DNA from: Castellaniella defragrans
GTDB taxonomy: Bacteria > Pseudomonadota > Gammaproteobacteria > Burkholderiales > Burkholderiaceae_B
Reading direction: 5' to 3'
Length of the DNA stretch: 64,000 nt
Assembly (NCBI RefSeq): GCF_014203015.1
Contig: NZ_JACHIB010000018.1
Span: 53,340-117,339 of the forward strand
Made by a program: the position numbers and the translations under genes. Shown piece by piece: positions 50,457-59,289 of this stretch; the stretch's first letter is position 1, and each line of letters begins with the position of its first letter. Under the pieces are notes generated by a model. That model searched no databases, was not told where the DNA came from, and worked only from the letters and a program-made list of their open reading frames with translations.

Positions 50457-51253
50457 GGATGCCTCCATTGTCCGTCGAGGAAGGGCAGGATGCCGGGAAT
50501 GCCCCGCACCGTCTCGCCGGCATAGCCGAACAGGGTGTCCATGTACAGCACCAGCACCAGCAGCGCCAGGGCGCTCTTGATGGGCATGGCGAGGAAGAAC
50601 ACCTGCAGCTGCGGCGCGAAGCGGCTGACCAGGGCCAGGCCCAGCTCGGCCAGGAACATCGCCACGACGGCCGGCGCGGCGAACAGCAGCACCAGGCGCA
50701 TGAAGCGGCTGAGCTGGTCGAGCATCAGCGGGATGCTGTCGGCGCGCAGCGCCGGCGACCAGGACCACAGGTCCCACAGCCGGAAGCTGTCGTACAGCAG
50801 CGTCAGCATCAGCGTGAAGCCGCCGCCGACCAGGAAGAACACCAGGAACGCCTGGTTGAAGAGAATGCCCAGGGGCGAGGAATCGTTGCCCGTGGCCGGA
50901 TTGATGACCGCGCCCAGGCTGGCCCCGCGCTGGTTGTCCACGATGAAGCCCACCGCCTCGAAGATCCAGAAGGGCAGCGCCACCATGAAGCCCAGCACCA
51001 GGCCGACGAAGACTTCCTTGGCGACCAGGAGCAGCAGGCCCGCCGCGCCCAGGTCCAGCCCGGCGTAGCGCGGCATCACCATGGGCACCAGCACCAGGCC
51101 CAGGGCGGCGCAGAGGGCGTAGCGCAGCAGGCCGGGCAGCAGTTGCCGGTTGAACAGGGGCAGCATGCCGCACAGGGCCAGCAGCCGGGGCTGCGTCAGC
51201 GCCCAGGAGCCCAGGAACACGTGGATTTCCGCGGTGGCCGCACTGTTGAACAT
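50453..51253 (-). CDS. bscT: Type III export apparatus protein (BscT/SctT)
   Basis: A 266-residue FliR/YscT-type membrane protein with about six hydrophobic segments and the family sequence FEAVGFIVDNQRGASLGAVI followed by PATGNDSSPLGILFNQAF. Part of the export gate with SctR and SctS. Overlaps bscU by 4 nt; 13 nt from bscS. Confidence 0.95.
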   Translation of the reverse strand: MFNSAATAEIHVFLGSWALTQPRLLALCGMLPLFNRQLLPGLLRYALCAALGLVLVPMVMPRYAGLDLGAAGLLLLVAKEVFVGLVLGFMVALPFWIFEAVGFIVDNQRGASLGAVINPATGNDSSPLGILFNQAFLVFFLVGGGFTLMLTLLYDSFRLWDLWSWSPALRADSIPLMLDQLSRFMRLVLLFAAPAVVAMFLAELGLALVSRFAPQLQVFFLAMPIKSALALLVLVLYMDTLFGYAGETVRGIPGILPFLDGQWRHP

Positions 51254-51266
51254 GTCTCGTCCGTCC

Positions 51267-51533
51267 TCAGCGTATCTTGTGGAACAGCTCGAACACCGAG
51301 ACGGCGTAGTTGTAGAGCTCGCCGCTGAGCCAGCGCGCCGTGAGCAGCAGGGTGGCGAACACGGCGATCAGCTTGACCGCGAAGGACAGGGTCTGTTCCT
51401 GGATCTGCGTGAGCGCCTGGAACAGCGAGAACAGCGTGCCCACGATGGCCGCCACGGCGATCGGCGGCAGCGACAGCCACAGGGTCAGGTAGAGCGCCTG
51501 GGTCATGTAGGAAACGATATCGACGGTGCCCAT
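51267..51533 (-). CDS. bscS: Type III export apparatus protein (BscS/SctS)
   Basis: An 88-residue FliQ/YscS-type protein with two hydrophobic segments (MTQALYLTLWLSLPPIAVAA and FAVKLIAVFATLLLTARWL) separated by the loop SLFQALTQIQEQTLS, which is typical. Lies between bscT and bscR. Confidence 0.96.
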   Translation of the reverse strand: MGTVDIVSYMTQALYLTLWLSLPPIAVAAIVGTLFSLFQALTQIQEQTLSFAVKLIAVFATLLLTARWLSGELYNYAVSVFELFHKIR

Positions 51534-51540
51534 GCGCGCC

Positions 51541-52218
51541 TCAGGAATAGGACAGGACCAGGCCCTGGATCAGCCGCGTCCAGCCGTCGATCATGACGAA
51601 CAGGAAGAGCTTCAGCGGCATGGAGATCGTCACCGGCGACACCATCATCATGCCCATCGCCAGCAGGATGTTGGACACGATCAGGTCGATGACGACGAAC
51701 GGCAGGTAGAGCAGGAAGCCGATCTGGAACGCCGCCGTGAGCTCGGACACCAGGAAGGCCGGGATCAGCACGATCAGGTCGTCCTGGCGCAGGTCGCGCG
51801 CCTGCTCCTCGCCCCACAGGTGGCGGGCGGTGCGCACGAAGAAATCCCGCTGCTCGGGCCGGCTGTTCTTCAGCATGAAGGCGCGCAGCGGCTCGGTGCC
51901 GCGCGCCACGGCATCCAGCATGGCCCCGACCGGATCGGCGCGCGGCGCGCCGGCCGGCTGGCTGGCGGACGTGCCCGCCGCGCGCAGCTCATGGCCGACC
52001 TGCATCACGACGGGCCCCATGACGTAGGCCGACAGGATCACGGCCAGGCCGTAGAGCGCCATGTTGGGCGGCACCTGCTGCACGCCCAGGGCGTTGCGCA
52101 CCAGCGCGAACACCACGGCCAGCTTCAGGAAGGAGGTGGTCATCACGGCGGCCAGGGGCAGCAGCGCCAGCAGCGCCAGCGCGATCGCCAGGCTGACGGG
52201 ATCGAAATTACCGCTCAT
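51541..52218 (-). CDS. bscR: Type III export apparatus protein (BscR/SctR)
   Basis: A 225-residue FliP/YscR-type membrane protein. LAVVFALVRNALGVQQVPPN and the late LIVLIPAFLVSELTAAFQIG with LYLPFVVIDLIVSNILLAMG are diagnostic. About four hydrophobic segments. Overlaps bscQ by 11 nt. Confidence 0.97.
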   Translation of the reverse strand: MSGNFDPVSLAIALALLALLPLAAVMTTSFLKLAVVFALVRNALGVQQVPPNMALYGLAVILSAYVMGPVVMQVGHELRAAGTSASQPAGAPRADPVGAMLDAVARGTEPLRAFMLKNSRPEQRDFFVRTARHLWGEEQARDLRQDDLIVLIPAFLVSELTAAFQIGFLLYLPFVVIDLIVSNILLAMGMMMVSPVTISMPLKLFLFVMIDGWTRLIQGLVLSYS

Positions 52219-53290
52219 GCCGCCCCTTGCCCAAAGTGCCGACGCGCACGCCGATGCGGCCGTCGATCTCGACCAGTTCGCCGGTGCCGACCAGCGCGCC
52301 GTTGGCGCGGATCATGACCGGGCCGCCGGACAGCGGCCGCTGCAGGTCGAACACCGCGCCTGGCTGCAGCTGGCGCAGTTCGGCCAGGGTCATGGCGCGG
52401 TCGCCCAGGTCGAAGCTCAGCCGCACCGGGATGGCGTCGAGATCCAGCGGCCCGGCGGCCGGGGCGTCTGCGTCGGGGGGTACGGTCTGAGTCATGAGGG
52501 AGGTCCAGCCTTGGGTCACGAGATAAGAGGAACGGTCGGCGCGCACGCGCAGCCCCTGGCCCTGGGGAATCCCCAGCCAGAGCTCGCCCTCGGGGCCGAC
52601 CAGGTATTCGTCCAGCAGGATGACGTCGCCGCCGTCCAGGGCGCGCAGCTCGGCGGCCGGCAGGGCGGCCCGGCCGATCTCGGCGCGCAGGCGCACCGGC
52701 AGGGCCGCTTCGTCGATCGCGCCCGCGGCGGCCGGCGGCACCCGGCTCAGCAGGCCGGCGAGCAGCATCAGCCCCAGGTCGTCGGCCTCCAGCACCGCCA
52801 GCGCGGTTTCGCCGCGGGCCTCGGCGCGGGCGGCCAGGGTCCAGGCATGGGGCAGCGCCGCATCGCGGGGCTCGGCCAGCACGAGCAGCGGCCCGCCCGG
52901 AGAGACCGGCGAGAGCGCGGCCACGGCTTCGGCCAGCAGGGTTTCCAGCGCGGCCGCCCGCAGCGGCTCGGGCAGTTCGCCCGGCCCCAGGTCGGGCAGC
53001 CGGGCGTCGGTCCAGGCCGTCAGAGCGCCCGGCGCCAGGCTCAGCCGCAAGGCGGCGCCGGCCCATTCCAGGTCGGCCCGGTGGGACGCCGCCTGCCGCA
53101 GGGCCGGCGGCACGCCGGCCGTCAGGCTCAGGCGCCAGGCGCCCGGGCCAGCCTCGGCGCCGTCGAGCGCGGGCAGCTCCACCCGCAGGTCGGCGCCGTG
53201 GGCCGCGACCAGCGTCAGCGCCTCGGCCTGGCCGGCGCTCAGGCGCGGCAGGACGGCGGTCCCGGGGGTGGGGAAATTCATCGCATCCAC
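52208..53290 (-). CDS. bscQ: Type III cytoplasmic ring protein (BscQ/SctQ)
   Basis: A 360-residue YscQ/FliN-type protein of the sorting platform. The C-terminal SPOA (surface presentation of antigens) domain reads LDAIPVRLSFDLGDRAMTLA, ELRQLQPGAVFDLQRPL, VMIRANGALVGTGELVEIDG and RIGVRVGTL. The N-terminal part is Ala/Leu-rich and less conserved. A separately translated C-terminal product, known for YscQ, could start at an internal codon, but I see no clear internal ribosome site. Confidence 0.9.
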   Translation of the reverse strand: MDAMNFPTPGTAVLPRLSAGQAEALTLVAAHGADLRVELPALDGAEAGPGAWRLSLTAGVPPALRQAASHRADLEWAGAALRLSLAPGALTAWTDARLPDLGPGELPEPLRAAALETLLAEAVAALSPVSPGGPLLVLAEPRDAALPHAWTLAARAEARGETALAVLEADDLGLMLLAGLLSRVPPAAAGAIDEAALPVRLRAEIGRAALPAAELRALDGGDVILLDEYLVGPEGELWLGIPQGQGLRVRADRSSYLVTQGWTSLMTQTVPPDADAPAAGPLDLDAIPVRLSFDLGDRAMTLAELRQLQPGAVFDLQRPLSGGPVMIRANGALVGTGELVEIDGRIGVRVGTLGKGRHER

Positions 53291-53317
53291 TTCATCGCAT
53301 CCATGTCACAGCCCCGC

Positions 53318-53920
53318 TCATGCGTCCGCGTCCGCTTCCAGCAGGCAGGGGTCTTCGGGATCGTCGGTGCTCACCCGCACCCGCACCGGGCGCGCCAGCG
53401 ATCGGGCGAGCTCCTCGGCCAGGGCCCGCGCGCAGCGGTTCAGGGTCTCGCGCGAGGCCTCGCTGGCGCAGGCGAACGCGGCCATCAGGCGGCCCTCTTC
53501 CTCGTAGACGGACAGCGTCACGCCCGGCAGGACCTCGGCCTTCAGGTCCAGGCGCACCTCGCGCCGGCCGGCCCCGCCGTCGCCCACCAGCATGCGGTCG
53601 GCGGCCTCGCTCAAGGCCTGCGCCAGCCCGGCCGGCGCGGCGGCCGGCGCCGGGGCCGGGGCGGGCGCCGCCGGCCCCGGCCCCGCGAACAGCGCGAAGG
53701 GACGCGGCGTCTGCGCCGGCGCATCGGCCGGTGAATCGGCAGACGCATCGGCGGCTTCCCCGGACGCTCCGCCGCCGTCCCGCGCCAGGGCCTGCTCGAA
53801 GGCGCGGCGGTCCGCGTCGGAGGCCTCGCGGCGCGGGCCGCCGGCGCCCGGCTGCCCCAGGTCCGGCATGCCCCCACCCAGGCCGATGTCCAGTTCGATG
53901 CGGCGCTCAGTCATGCTCAT
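53318..53920 (-). CDS. bscP: Type III needle-length regulator (BscP/SctP)
   Basis: A 200-residue protein with an Asp/Ala/Pro-rich N-terminal two thirds (long Pro-Ala run AAPAPAPAPAAAPAG near residue 90) and a more ordered C-terminal domain (VRLDLKAEVLPGVTLSVYEE, EELARSLARPVRVRVSTDD). Size, composition and position between bscO and bscQ fit SctP, which measures needle length and triggers the substrate switch. Sequence similarity in this family is low. Confidence 0.75.
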   Translation of the reverse strand: MSMTERRIELDIGLGGGMPDLGQPGAGGPRREASDADRRAFEQALARDGGGASGEAADASADSPADAPAQTPRPFALFAGPGPAAPAPAPAPAAAPAGLAQALSEAADRMLVGDGGAGRREVRLDLKAEVLPGVTLSVYEEEGRLMAAFACASEASRETLNRCARALAEELARSLARPVRVRVSTDDPEDPCLLEADADA

Positions 53921-54423
53921 GCGGGCTCGTATTCTTCATGCTGCTGCCAGTCGTCGCGGTCGCGCGACACGGACGCGGCCTCTTCCATTTCCAGGTCTTC
54001 CCTGCGTTCCAGCTCGCGCAGTTCGTCGGCCGCGTGCAGGCTGGCCAGCTGGACGAATTTCTCGACCAGGCGCGAGGCCTCGCGGTGCGCCTGGCGGCGC
54101 CCGGCCAGCGCCTCGGCCTCGTGGCGCGCCTGCTCGGCGGCCTGCTCGGCGCGGGTTTCGCGGTCGCGCTCGCCCTGGCGCAGGTCGGCCACGCCCTGCA
54201 TCACGTCCTCGATGTCGCGCACCCGCACCAGGCGGCCGCACAGCTCCCGGTACATGTCCAGTTCCCTTTGCCGCGACCAGGCGCGGTACTCGTCGAGCTG
54301 CTCCCGCGCCCGGGCCTGCTGCCGCTCGGCGTCGGCCAGCGCCTGGCGCTGCCGCGCCACGGCCAGCTCCGCCTGTCCCTCGCGGAAGCGCTTGATGGCC
54401 AGCAGTTCGCCGAACACGTTCAT
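53917..54423 (-). CDS. bscO: Type III stalk protein (BscO/SctO)
   Basis: A 168-residue, highly charged protein that is predicted to be almost entirely coiled coil ([40 protein letters not shown]), like YscO/FliJ, the stalk that links the ATPase to the export gate. The ATG overlaps the bscN stop and the stop overlaps bscP, both by 4 nt or less. Confidence 0.82.
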   Translation of the reverse strand: MNVFGELLAIKRFREGQAELAVARQRQALADAERQQARAREQLDEYRAWSRQRELDMYRELCGRLVRVRDIEDVMQGVADLRQGERDRETRAEQAAEQARHEAEALAGRRQAHREASRLVEKFVQLASLHAADELRELERREDLEMEEAASVSRDRDDWQQHEEYEPA

Positions 54424-55757
54424 GCGCGCGCCTCGCCGACGATGGCGGCCATGGCTTCCAGCGCCTCGGGCAGGGTCGAGTGCTCGTCGGTCTTCTGCCG
54501 CAGAAAGCGGTTGATGGCGTCGATCTTGTCGATGGCCTCGTCCGTGACCGCGTCCCCGCCGCGCTTGTACTCGCCGATCTTCACCAGCAGCTCGACCTCG
54601 TGGTACTTGGCCATCAGCTCGCGGATGCGGCCCGCCAGCCGCCGGTGCTCGTCGGTGACCACGGCGTTCATGACCCGGCTGGCCGAGGCCAGCACGTCGA
54701 TGGCCGGATAGTGGTTGGCCGCGCCCAGCTTGCGCGACAGCACGATGTGGCCGTCCAGGATGGAGCGCGTCTCGTCGGCGATGGGCTCGGTCATGTCGTC
54801 GCCTTCGACCAGCACGGTGTAGAGGGCGGTGATGGAGCCGTGCTGGTTCATGCCGACCCGCTCCATCAGCTTGGGCAGGGTGGCGAACACCGACGGCGGA
54901 TAGCCCCGGCGCGTCGGCGGCTCGCCGGCCGCCAGGCCGATCTCGCGCTGCGCGCGCGCGAAGCGCGTGACCGAGTCCATGAGGAACAGCACCCGCTTGC
55001 CCTGGTCGCGGAAGTATTCCGCGATGGCCGTGGCGACGTAGGAGGCCTTGGCGCGCTCCATCGAGGACTTGTCGCTGGTGGCGCAGACGATGACGCTCTT
55101 GCGCCGGCCTTCCGCACCCAGCTCGTGCTCCAGGAATTCGCGCACTTCCCGGCCGCGCTCGCCGATCAGCGCCACCACGGTCACGTCCACGTCGGCGCCC
55201 TTGACCAGCATGCCCATCAGCGTGGACTTGCCGCCGCCGGCCGCGGCGAAGATGCCCATGCGCTGGCCCTCGCCGCAAGTGAGCACGCCATCCAGCGCCC
55301 GCACCCCCAGCTCCAGCGGCTTGTCGATGATGCGGCGCTTGAGCGGGTCGGGCGCCTCGGCGAAGACCGGATAGAACTTGCTCGCCTCCAGCGGGCCGCG
55401 CTCGGCCTCGTCCAGCGGCCGGCCCAGGCCGTCGAGCACCCGCCCCAGCAGCCCCGGCCCCACGGGCACCATGTGCGCCCGGCCGGTGGGGATGACCTCG
55501 GTGGCCGAGGAAATGCCGTACATGTCGCCCAGCGGCGTCAGCAGGGCGGCGTCCCGGGCGAAGCCCACGACCTCGCCCTTCATCTCGAAATCCTCGCCCG
55601 GATTGCGCAGGATGCAGACCTCGCCGATCTTCACCGTGGGCACGACGGCCTTGATGATGGTGCCGATGACCTGCGTCACCCGGCCCTTGATGCGCAGGGT
55701 CGGCGTGTCGTGCAGCGCCATCTCCATCATTTCGGTGATGTAGTCGAACTGACGCAT
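54420..55757 (-). CDS. bscN: Type III secretion ATPase (BscN/SctN)
   Basis: A 445-residue F1-like ATPase that unfolds and releases substrates from chaperones. The β-barrel N-terminus is followed by [15 protein letters not shown], Walker [11 protein letters not shown] near residue 170, [13 protein letters not shown], Walker [41 protein letters not shown] and [15 protein letters not shown]. All are typical of SctN. 16 nt after bscL. Confidence 0.98.
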   Translation of the reverse strand: MRQFDYITEMMEMALHDTPTLRIKGRVTQVIGTIIKAVVPTVKIGEVCILRNPGEDFEMKGEVVGFARDAALLTPLGDMYGISSATEVIPTGRAHMVPVGPGLLGRVLDGLGRPLDEAERGPLEASKFYPVFAEAPDPLKRRIIDKPLELGVRALDGVLTCGEGQRMGIFAAAGGGKSTLMGMLVKGADVDVTVVALIGERGREVREFLEHELGAEGRRKSVIVCATSDKSSMERAKASYVATAIAEYFRDQGKRVLFLMDSVTRFARAQREIGLAAGEPPTRRGYPPSVFATLPKLMERVGMNQHGSITALYTVLVEGDDMTEPIADETRSILDGHIVLSRKLGAANHYPAIDVLASASRVMNAVVTDEHRRLAGRIRELMAKYHEVELLVKIGEYKRGGDAVTDEAIDKIDAINRFLRQKTDEHSTLPEALEAMAAIVGEARA

Positions 55758-55773
55758 GATCCCGCCCCCGCCC

Positions 55774-56412
55774 CTACACCCGGCTGCCCAGCGTGCGCTG
55801 GAACGCGCGGCGCACGGCCTCGATCTGCCCTTCCAGGCTGGCCTCGACCATGCCGATCTCGCTTTCGAGGATGCAGGCGCCGCGCGCCAGCCGGGCGTCG
55901 GGCAGCAGGTCCAGGTAGCCGACGCCCGGGTAGGCGGCCAGGATGTCGTTGATGCGCGCGCGCACCACCTCGACGTCGTCCGGATGCAGGCGCAGGGTCA
56001 TCTGCTTCTGGTTGCGCACCACGGCCAGCGCGTTGCGCACCACGACCATGACCTTCTCGCGGTCGTCGAAGCCGTCGACGACCTTGCGCACGGCCGCCAT
56101 GACCAGATCGACCATTTCGTTTTCCACGCCCGCGAAATAATCGACCGTGCGGCTGACGGTCTCGATCATCTTTTCGGCCTGGTCCAGCAGGGCTTCCTGG
56201 CGGCCGTCCTCGTAGCCGCGCCGGCGCTCGGCCTCGAAGGCTTCCTGTGCGCCCGCGAGGATGGCGTCGGCCTGGGCGCGCGCCTGCGCCAGCAGGTCCT
56301 CGGCCTGGACCAGCGCGGCATGGTCGGCCGCGCGCAGCACGCGGGCGCCCGGCTCCGGGGCGGCCGTCAGGGTGCGCGGGTTCAGCGCGTCGCGGGAAAC
56401 GAGGAATGCCAT
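55774..56412 (-). CDS. bscL: Type III stator protein (BscL/SctL)
   Basis: A 212-residue YscL/FliH-type protein that regulates the ATPase. The N-terminus [17 protein letters not shown], a central Ala/Glu-rich helix ([20 protein letters not shown]) and a C-terminal domain with [20 protein letters not shown] and [17 protein letters not shown] fit the family. It overlaps the end of bscK by 31 nt. Confidence 0.9.
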   Translation of the reverse strand: MAFLVSRDALNPRTLTAAPEPGARVLRAADHAALVQAEDLLAQARAQADAILAGAQEAFEAERRRGYEDGRQEALLDQAEKMIETVSRTVDYFAGVENEMVDLVMAAVRKVVDGFDDREKVMVVVRNALAVVRNQKQMTLRLHPDDVEVVRARINDILAAYPGVGYLDLLPDARLARGACILESEIGMVEASLEGQIEAVRRAFQRTLGSRV

Positions 56413-57035
56413 GTCGGTTCGATCCGTTCGAGAACGGCCAGGGCCAGTTCCAGGGGCGCCGGGCAGTCGTCCGGCGCGTCGCCGTCCGGCTCGGCCGCCA
56501 GCCTGAGTTCGGCGCGCAGGCCGAGTTCCGGCCCCGCCGCCCGGAAGACGGCGCGCAGGGCCGCGCGGCCGATCCGGTCCACCCGGCCCGCCAGCGGCGC
56601 GGCCGGGCCGTCATCCTGGTCCGCGGGCCGGGACCAGGGCCCGGCTTCCGCGCGCCGGGCGAAATCCAGCACCTCGGCCCCCAGGGCCGCCGCCAGCTCG
56701 CGCACCTCGCCGCCCGCGACGATGCGGCGCAGGCGCGGCGCGCAGCGCGCAGCGCCCACGTGGCGCGCCAGCCGGGCCAGCCGGTCCGGCGGCAGCAGGG
56801 CCAGGGCCAGCTCGGGCCGGGCCGCATCGGCCACGGGCCGGTCCCGCAGGTTCAGCCGGCGCAGGATCGCGCCCGACCAGTGCCGGTGCCAGGCGGCCGC
56901 GCAGGCCGCCGGCACGGGCCGGGACGGCGCGCCGAAGGCCGCGTGCCGGCTGGGATGGAGCGTGAGACTGGGCAGGAGATTGAATTCCAGCAGCCGCGCG
57001 CCGAACAGGGCCGGGTTCGACAGGACCGGGCTCAT
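56382..57035 (-). CDS. bscK: Type III accessory cytoplasmic protein (BscK/SctK)
   Basis: A 217-residue protein at the place of YscK/SctK of the sorting platform. The pattern ALFGARLLEFNLLPSLTLHP near the N-terminus resembles SctK (LPSRHLHPS-like). The rest is Ala/Leu/Arg-rich with DRLARLARHVGAARCAPRLR. Family similarity is always weak; position between bscJ and bscL supports the call. ATG overlaps the bscJ stop (ATGA). Confidence 0.8.
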   Translation of the reverse strand: MSPVLSNPALFGARLLEFNLLPSLTLHPSRHAAFGAPSRPVPAACAAAWHRHWSGAILRRLNLRDRPVADAARPELALALLPPDRLARLARHVGAARCAPRLRRIVAGGEVRELAAALGAEVLDFARRAEAGPWSRPADQDDGPAAPLAGRVDRIGRAALRAVFRAAGPELGLRAELRLAAEPDGDAPDDCPAPLELALAVLERIEPTWHSSFPATR

Positions 57036-57883
57036 TCGGAGCCCTCGCCCGCCGGCCGGCGGACCGCCGGCTCCCGGCGCTCGCGGACCGCGGCGCCCAG
57101 GGGCGGCCAGCCGCCGCGCCACAGCAGATAGCCCAGCCCGCCGGCCAGGGCCAGGGCCAGCAAGACCAGCCCGCCCAGCAGCAGCCCCAGGCCGCCGGCC
57201 GAAGCCTGGGTGACCTGGAATCCCAGGACCGAAGCCAGGGCGGGCGCCGGGCGCTCCGCGCCCGTGCCGGGCTGGGCGGACACCAGGGTGATGGAGACCC
57301 GGTCCTCGGTCAGGCCGGGGATGGCGTGGGTGACCAGCTGACGGATCTGCGGCCCGAGCGCGTCGAAGGAATAGCCGACCCGGTGCTTGATGAACACGGC
57401 CGCCGTCGAGGGGGTGGCGGCCTCGCCGATCTCGCCGCGCTCGGGCAGCACCACGTGCACGCGCGCCGCCAGCACGCCGTCCATCTGCGACAGGGTGTTG
57501 GTCAGCTCCTGGGACAGGGCGTAAACGTACCGGGCGCGCTCTTCGAGGGGCGAGGACACCAGGCCTTCCTTGCGGAAGATCCGGCCCATGCCGTCGAAGC
57601 GTTCGCGCGGCAGGCCCTGGCTGCGCAGGATGTCCAGGGCGCGGGCCACCTGGGCGCCGTCCACCGAGACGGCCACGCCGTCCTTGCCGGCGACCTTCTC
57701 GGCCTGGATGCCGGCGTCCAGCAGCACCGACAGCAGCTCGTTGGCTTCGCCCTCGCTGGCGGAGGCATACAGCGTGACGCTGGAGCCGCAGGCCGCCAGG
57801 GCCGAGAGGACCAGCGCGGCCAGCGCCAGCCGCAGCGCGCGGGCGCGGAAACGCCGCAGGAAAATCGAGTGTGGAAAGGCCAT
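57032..57883 (-). CDS. bscJ: Type III inner-ring lipoprotein (BscJ/SctJ)
   Basis: A 283-residue YscJ/PrgK-type protein. The signal ends in the lipobox LSALAAC (Cys near residue 32), followed by VTLYASASEGEANELLSVLL, DAGIQAEK, VRVHVVLPER-type (here AARVHVVLPERGEIGE), PSTAAVFIKHR and LVTHAIPGLTEDRVSITLV. A C-terminal membrane segment (LGLLLGGLVLLALALAGGLG) precedes a short basic tail. Forms the inner-membrane ring. Shares one base with bscI (TGATG). Confidence 0.96.
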   Translation of the reverse strand: MAFPHSIFLRRFRARALRLALAALVLSALAACGSSVTLYASASEGEANELLSVLLDAGIQAEKVAGKDGVAVSVDGAQVARALDILRSQGLPRERFDGMGRIFRKEGLVSSPLEERARYVYALSQELTNTLSQMDGVLAARVHVVLPERGEIGEAATPSTAAVFIKHRVGYSFDALGPQIRQLVTHAIPGLTEDRVSITLVSAQPGTGAERPAPALASVLGFQVTQASAGGLGLLLGGLVLLALALAGGLGYLLWRGGWPPLGAAVRERREPAVRRPAGEGSE

Positions 57884-58305
57884 CAGGACATCCTGACCAG
57901 GGTGTCGATGTTCTGGGTGGAGCGCGACACCGCCTTGCCCACCAGTTCGTACTGCACCGAGACCTGCAGCAGCTCCGTCTGCAGGCGCAGCATGTCGCTG
58001 ATCGCGGGTTGCGCCCCCAGGCCGTCCAGGCCGCGGGCGATGTCCCGCCACTTGCCGGAGAAGTCGGTCGCCACGCCGCGCAGCCCCGCGAGGATCTCGC
58101 CGCCCAGCGTGGGCGGCGCCTCCGGCGGCGCCGCGAACGCTGCCTGCAGCGCGGCCGCCACCCCGCCGGCCGCGGGCGCCTCGGGGGCGGCCATCAGGGC
58201 GCTGAAGCGCTCGGTCGCCAGGCGGGCGGGCTCGGTGCGCACCACGGGGTCGGCCGCAGGCAGGGCCTGGGCGCCCAGGGCGGCGGTCAGGGCAGTGATT
58301 TCCAT
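57883..58305 (-). CDS. bscI: Type III inner-rod protein (BscI/SctI)
   Basis: A 140-residue protein. The C-terminal helix DMLRLQTELLQVSVQYELVG followed by KAVSRSTQNIDTLVRMS is the signature of SctI/YscI inner-rod proteins (ending in IDTLVRMS). The N-terminal half is Ala/Pro-rich and variable. Located between the TPR gene and bscJ. Confidence 0.92.
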   Translation of the reverse strand: MEITALTAALGAQALPAADPVVRTEPARLATERFSALMAAPEAPAAGGVAAALQAAFAAPPEAPPTLGGEILAGLRGVATDFSGKWRDIARGLDGLGAQPAISDMLRLQTELLQVSVQYELVGKAVSRSTQNIDTLVRMS

Positions 58306-58321
58306 CAGTCAAGCTCCTCGA

Positions 58322-58783
58322 TCAGGCATCGTCGTTCGGCATGTCCACGGCCAGCCCCAGCATCTGCCGGGCCAGCACGCCGCCGTCGCCCGGCAGCGCG
58401 GCGGCTTCGGCCAGGGCCCGGCGGCTTTCGGCGCCGCGCCCGGCCAGTTGCAGCGCCAGGCCGCACCAGGCCCGCGCCACGGCGCGCTCCTGCGGATCGG
58501 CGAGATCGGCGTCTTGCAGCAGGCGGGCGGCCTCGGCCGCCCGGCCGCTGTTCAGGCGGGCGACGGCCAGCCCCACCAGGGGGTAGGCGCGGTCCGGCCG
58601 CAGGCGGCGCAGCGCGTTGAAAATTGTATCCGCATGCGTCACGTCCCCCCGGCCGGCGGCGAGCATGCCGATCTCGGTGAGGAAGCGGGCGTCGCCGGCC
58701 TCAAGCACAAAAGCCGTCTCCGGAGAGACGGCTTGGGATCCGGTCGCGGACGCGCCGGAAGGTGGTGTTCGGTCCGCCGGCAT
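58322..58783 (-). CDS. TPR protein of the type III locus (SctG-like)
   Basis: A 153-residue protein with tetratricopeptide-like helices: FLTEIGMLAAGRGDVTHADT, IFNALRRLRPDRAYPLVGLA and VARLNSGRAAEAARLLQDAD. This resembles the YscG/HrpB1-type chaperones, of which YscG binds the needle subunit. The start overlaps the stop of the upstream chaperone by one base. A perfect 10-bp hairpin with a U-rich tail lies within codons ~17-25. Needle-chaperone function is inference, and the needle gene itself was not found. Confidence 0.72.
   Translation of the reverse strand: MPADRTPPSGASATGSQAVSPETAFVLEAGDARFLTEIGMLAAGRGDVTHADTIFNALRRLRPDRAYPLVGLAVARLNSGRAAEAARLLQDADLADPQERAVARAWCGLALQLAGRGAESRRALAEAAALPGDGGVLARQMLGLAVDMPNDDA
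58711..58734 (-). terminator. Terminator-like hairpin inside the TPR gene
   Basis: On the minus strand AAGCCGTCTC-TCCG-GAGACGGCTT is a perfect 10-bp stem with a UUCG-like loop, followed by TTGTG (so the transcript reads CUUUUGUG). It lies early in a coding region, between the translocator and apparatus parts of the operon. Confidence 0.6.
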
Positions 58784-59259
58784 CAGGCGGTCCCGCGCCC
58801 CGCCAGGTCGCGCAGCAGCTGGGCGCGCGGCCGCAGCGCATCGTAGCGGCCGCCGGACTCGGCGATGCCGCGCAGCACGCGGTCCAGCTCCTCGGCCGCC
58901 TCGGCGGTGCGGCCCAGCATGAGCAGGCATTCGGCGATCTGCAGGGCGGGTTCCATGCTGCCGGGGAACAGCGTGATCAGCAGCGAATACATGCGGATGG
59001 CTTCCTCGTAGCGTTCGCACTGCTCCAGGCACAGGGCCAGGCCGGCGAGGTAGTGCCGCCGCGTGGGGCCGTAGATGGCCAGGATCGAGAAGATCGGCAG
59101 CGCCTGGGCGTACTGGCCCTGGATGACGTGGGCATAGGCCAGGGCGTAGACGACTTCGAGCTGCTCGGCGCTCAGGCGGGCGCCGGACGGCAGCGCCTGC
59201 AGTTCGTCGTAGAGCTGCTGGCCGAAGCGGCTGCGGGACTCGGTGGCGGGCTGGGACAT
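58783..59259 (-). CDS. SycD/LcrH-type translocator chaperone (BcrH)
   Basis: A 158-residue class II chaperone with three TPR units: LEVVYALAYAHVIQGQYAQA, LPIFSILAIYGPTRRHYLAG and PALQIAECLLMLGRTAEAAE. The consensus LAxxxxxQGQYxxAxxxFxxL is typical of LcrH/SycD proteins that hold the hydrophobic translocators before export. It lies directly downstream of bopB. Which of the two bcrH genes it matches in Bordetella is not decided here. Confidence 0.9.
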   Translation of the reverse strand: MSQPATESRSRFGQQLYDELQALPSGARLSAEQLEVVYALAYAHVIQGQYAQALPIFSILAIYGPTRRHYLAGLALCLEQCERYEEAIRMYSLLITLFPGSMEPALQIAECLLMLGRTAEAAEELDRVLRGIAESGGRYDALRPRAQLLRDLAGRGTA

Positions 59260-59289
59260 GCGATTTTCCTCCTGGGGGCGGCGCGCCGG

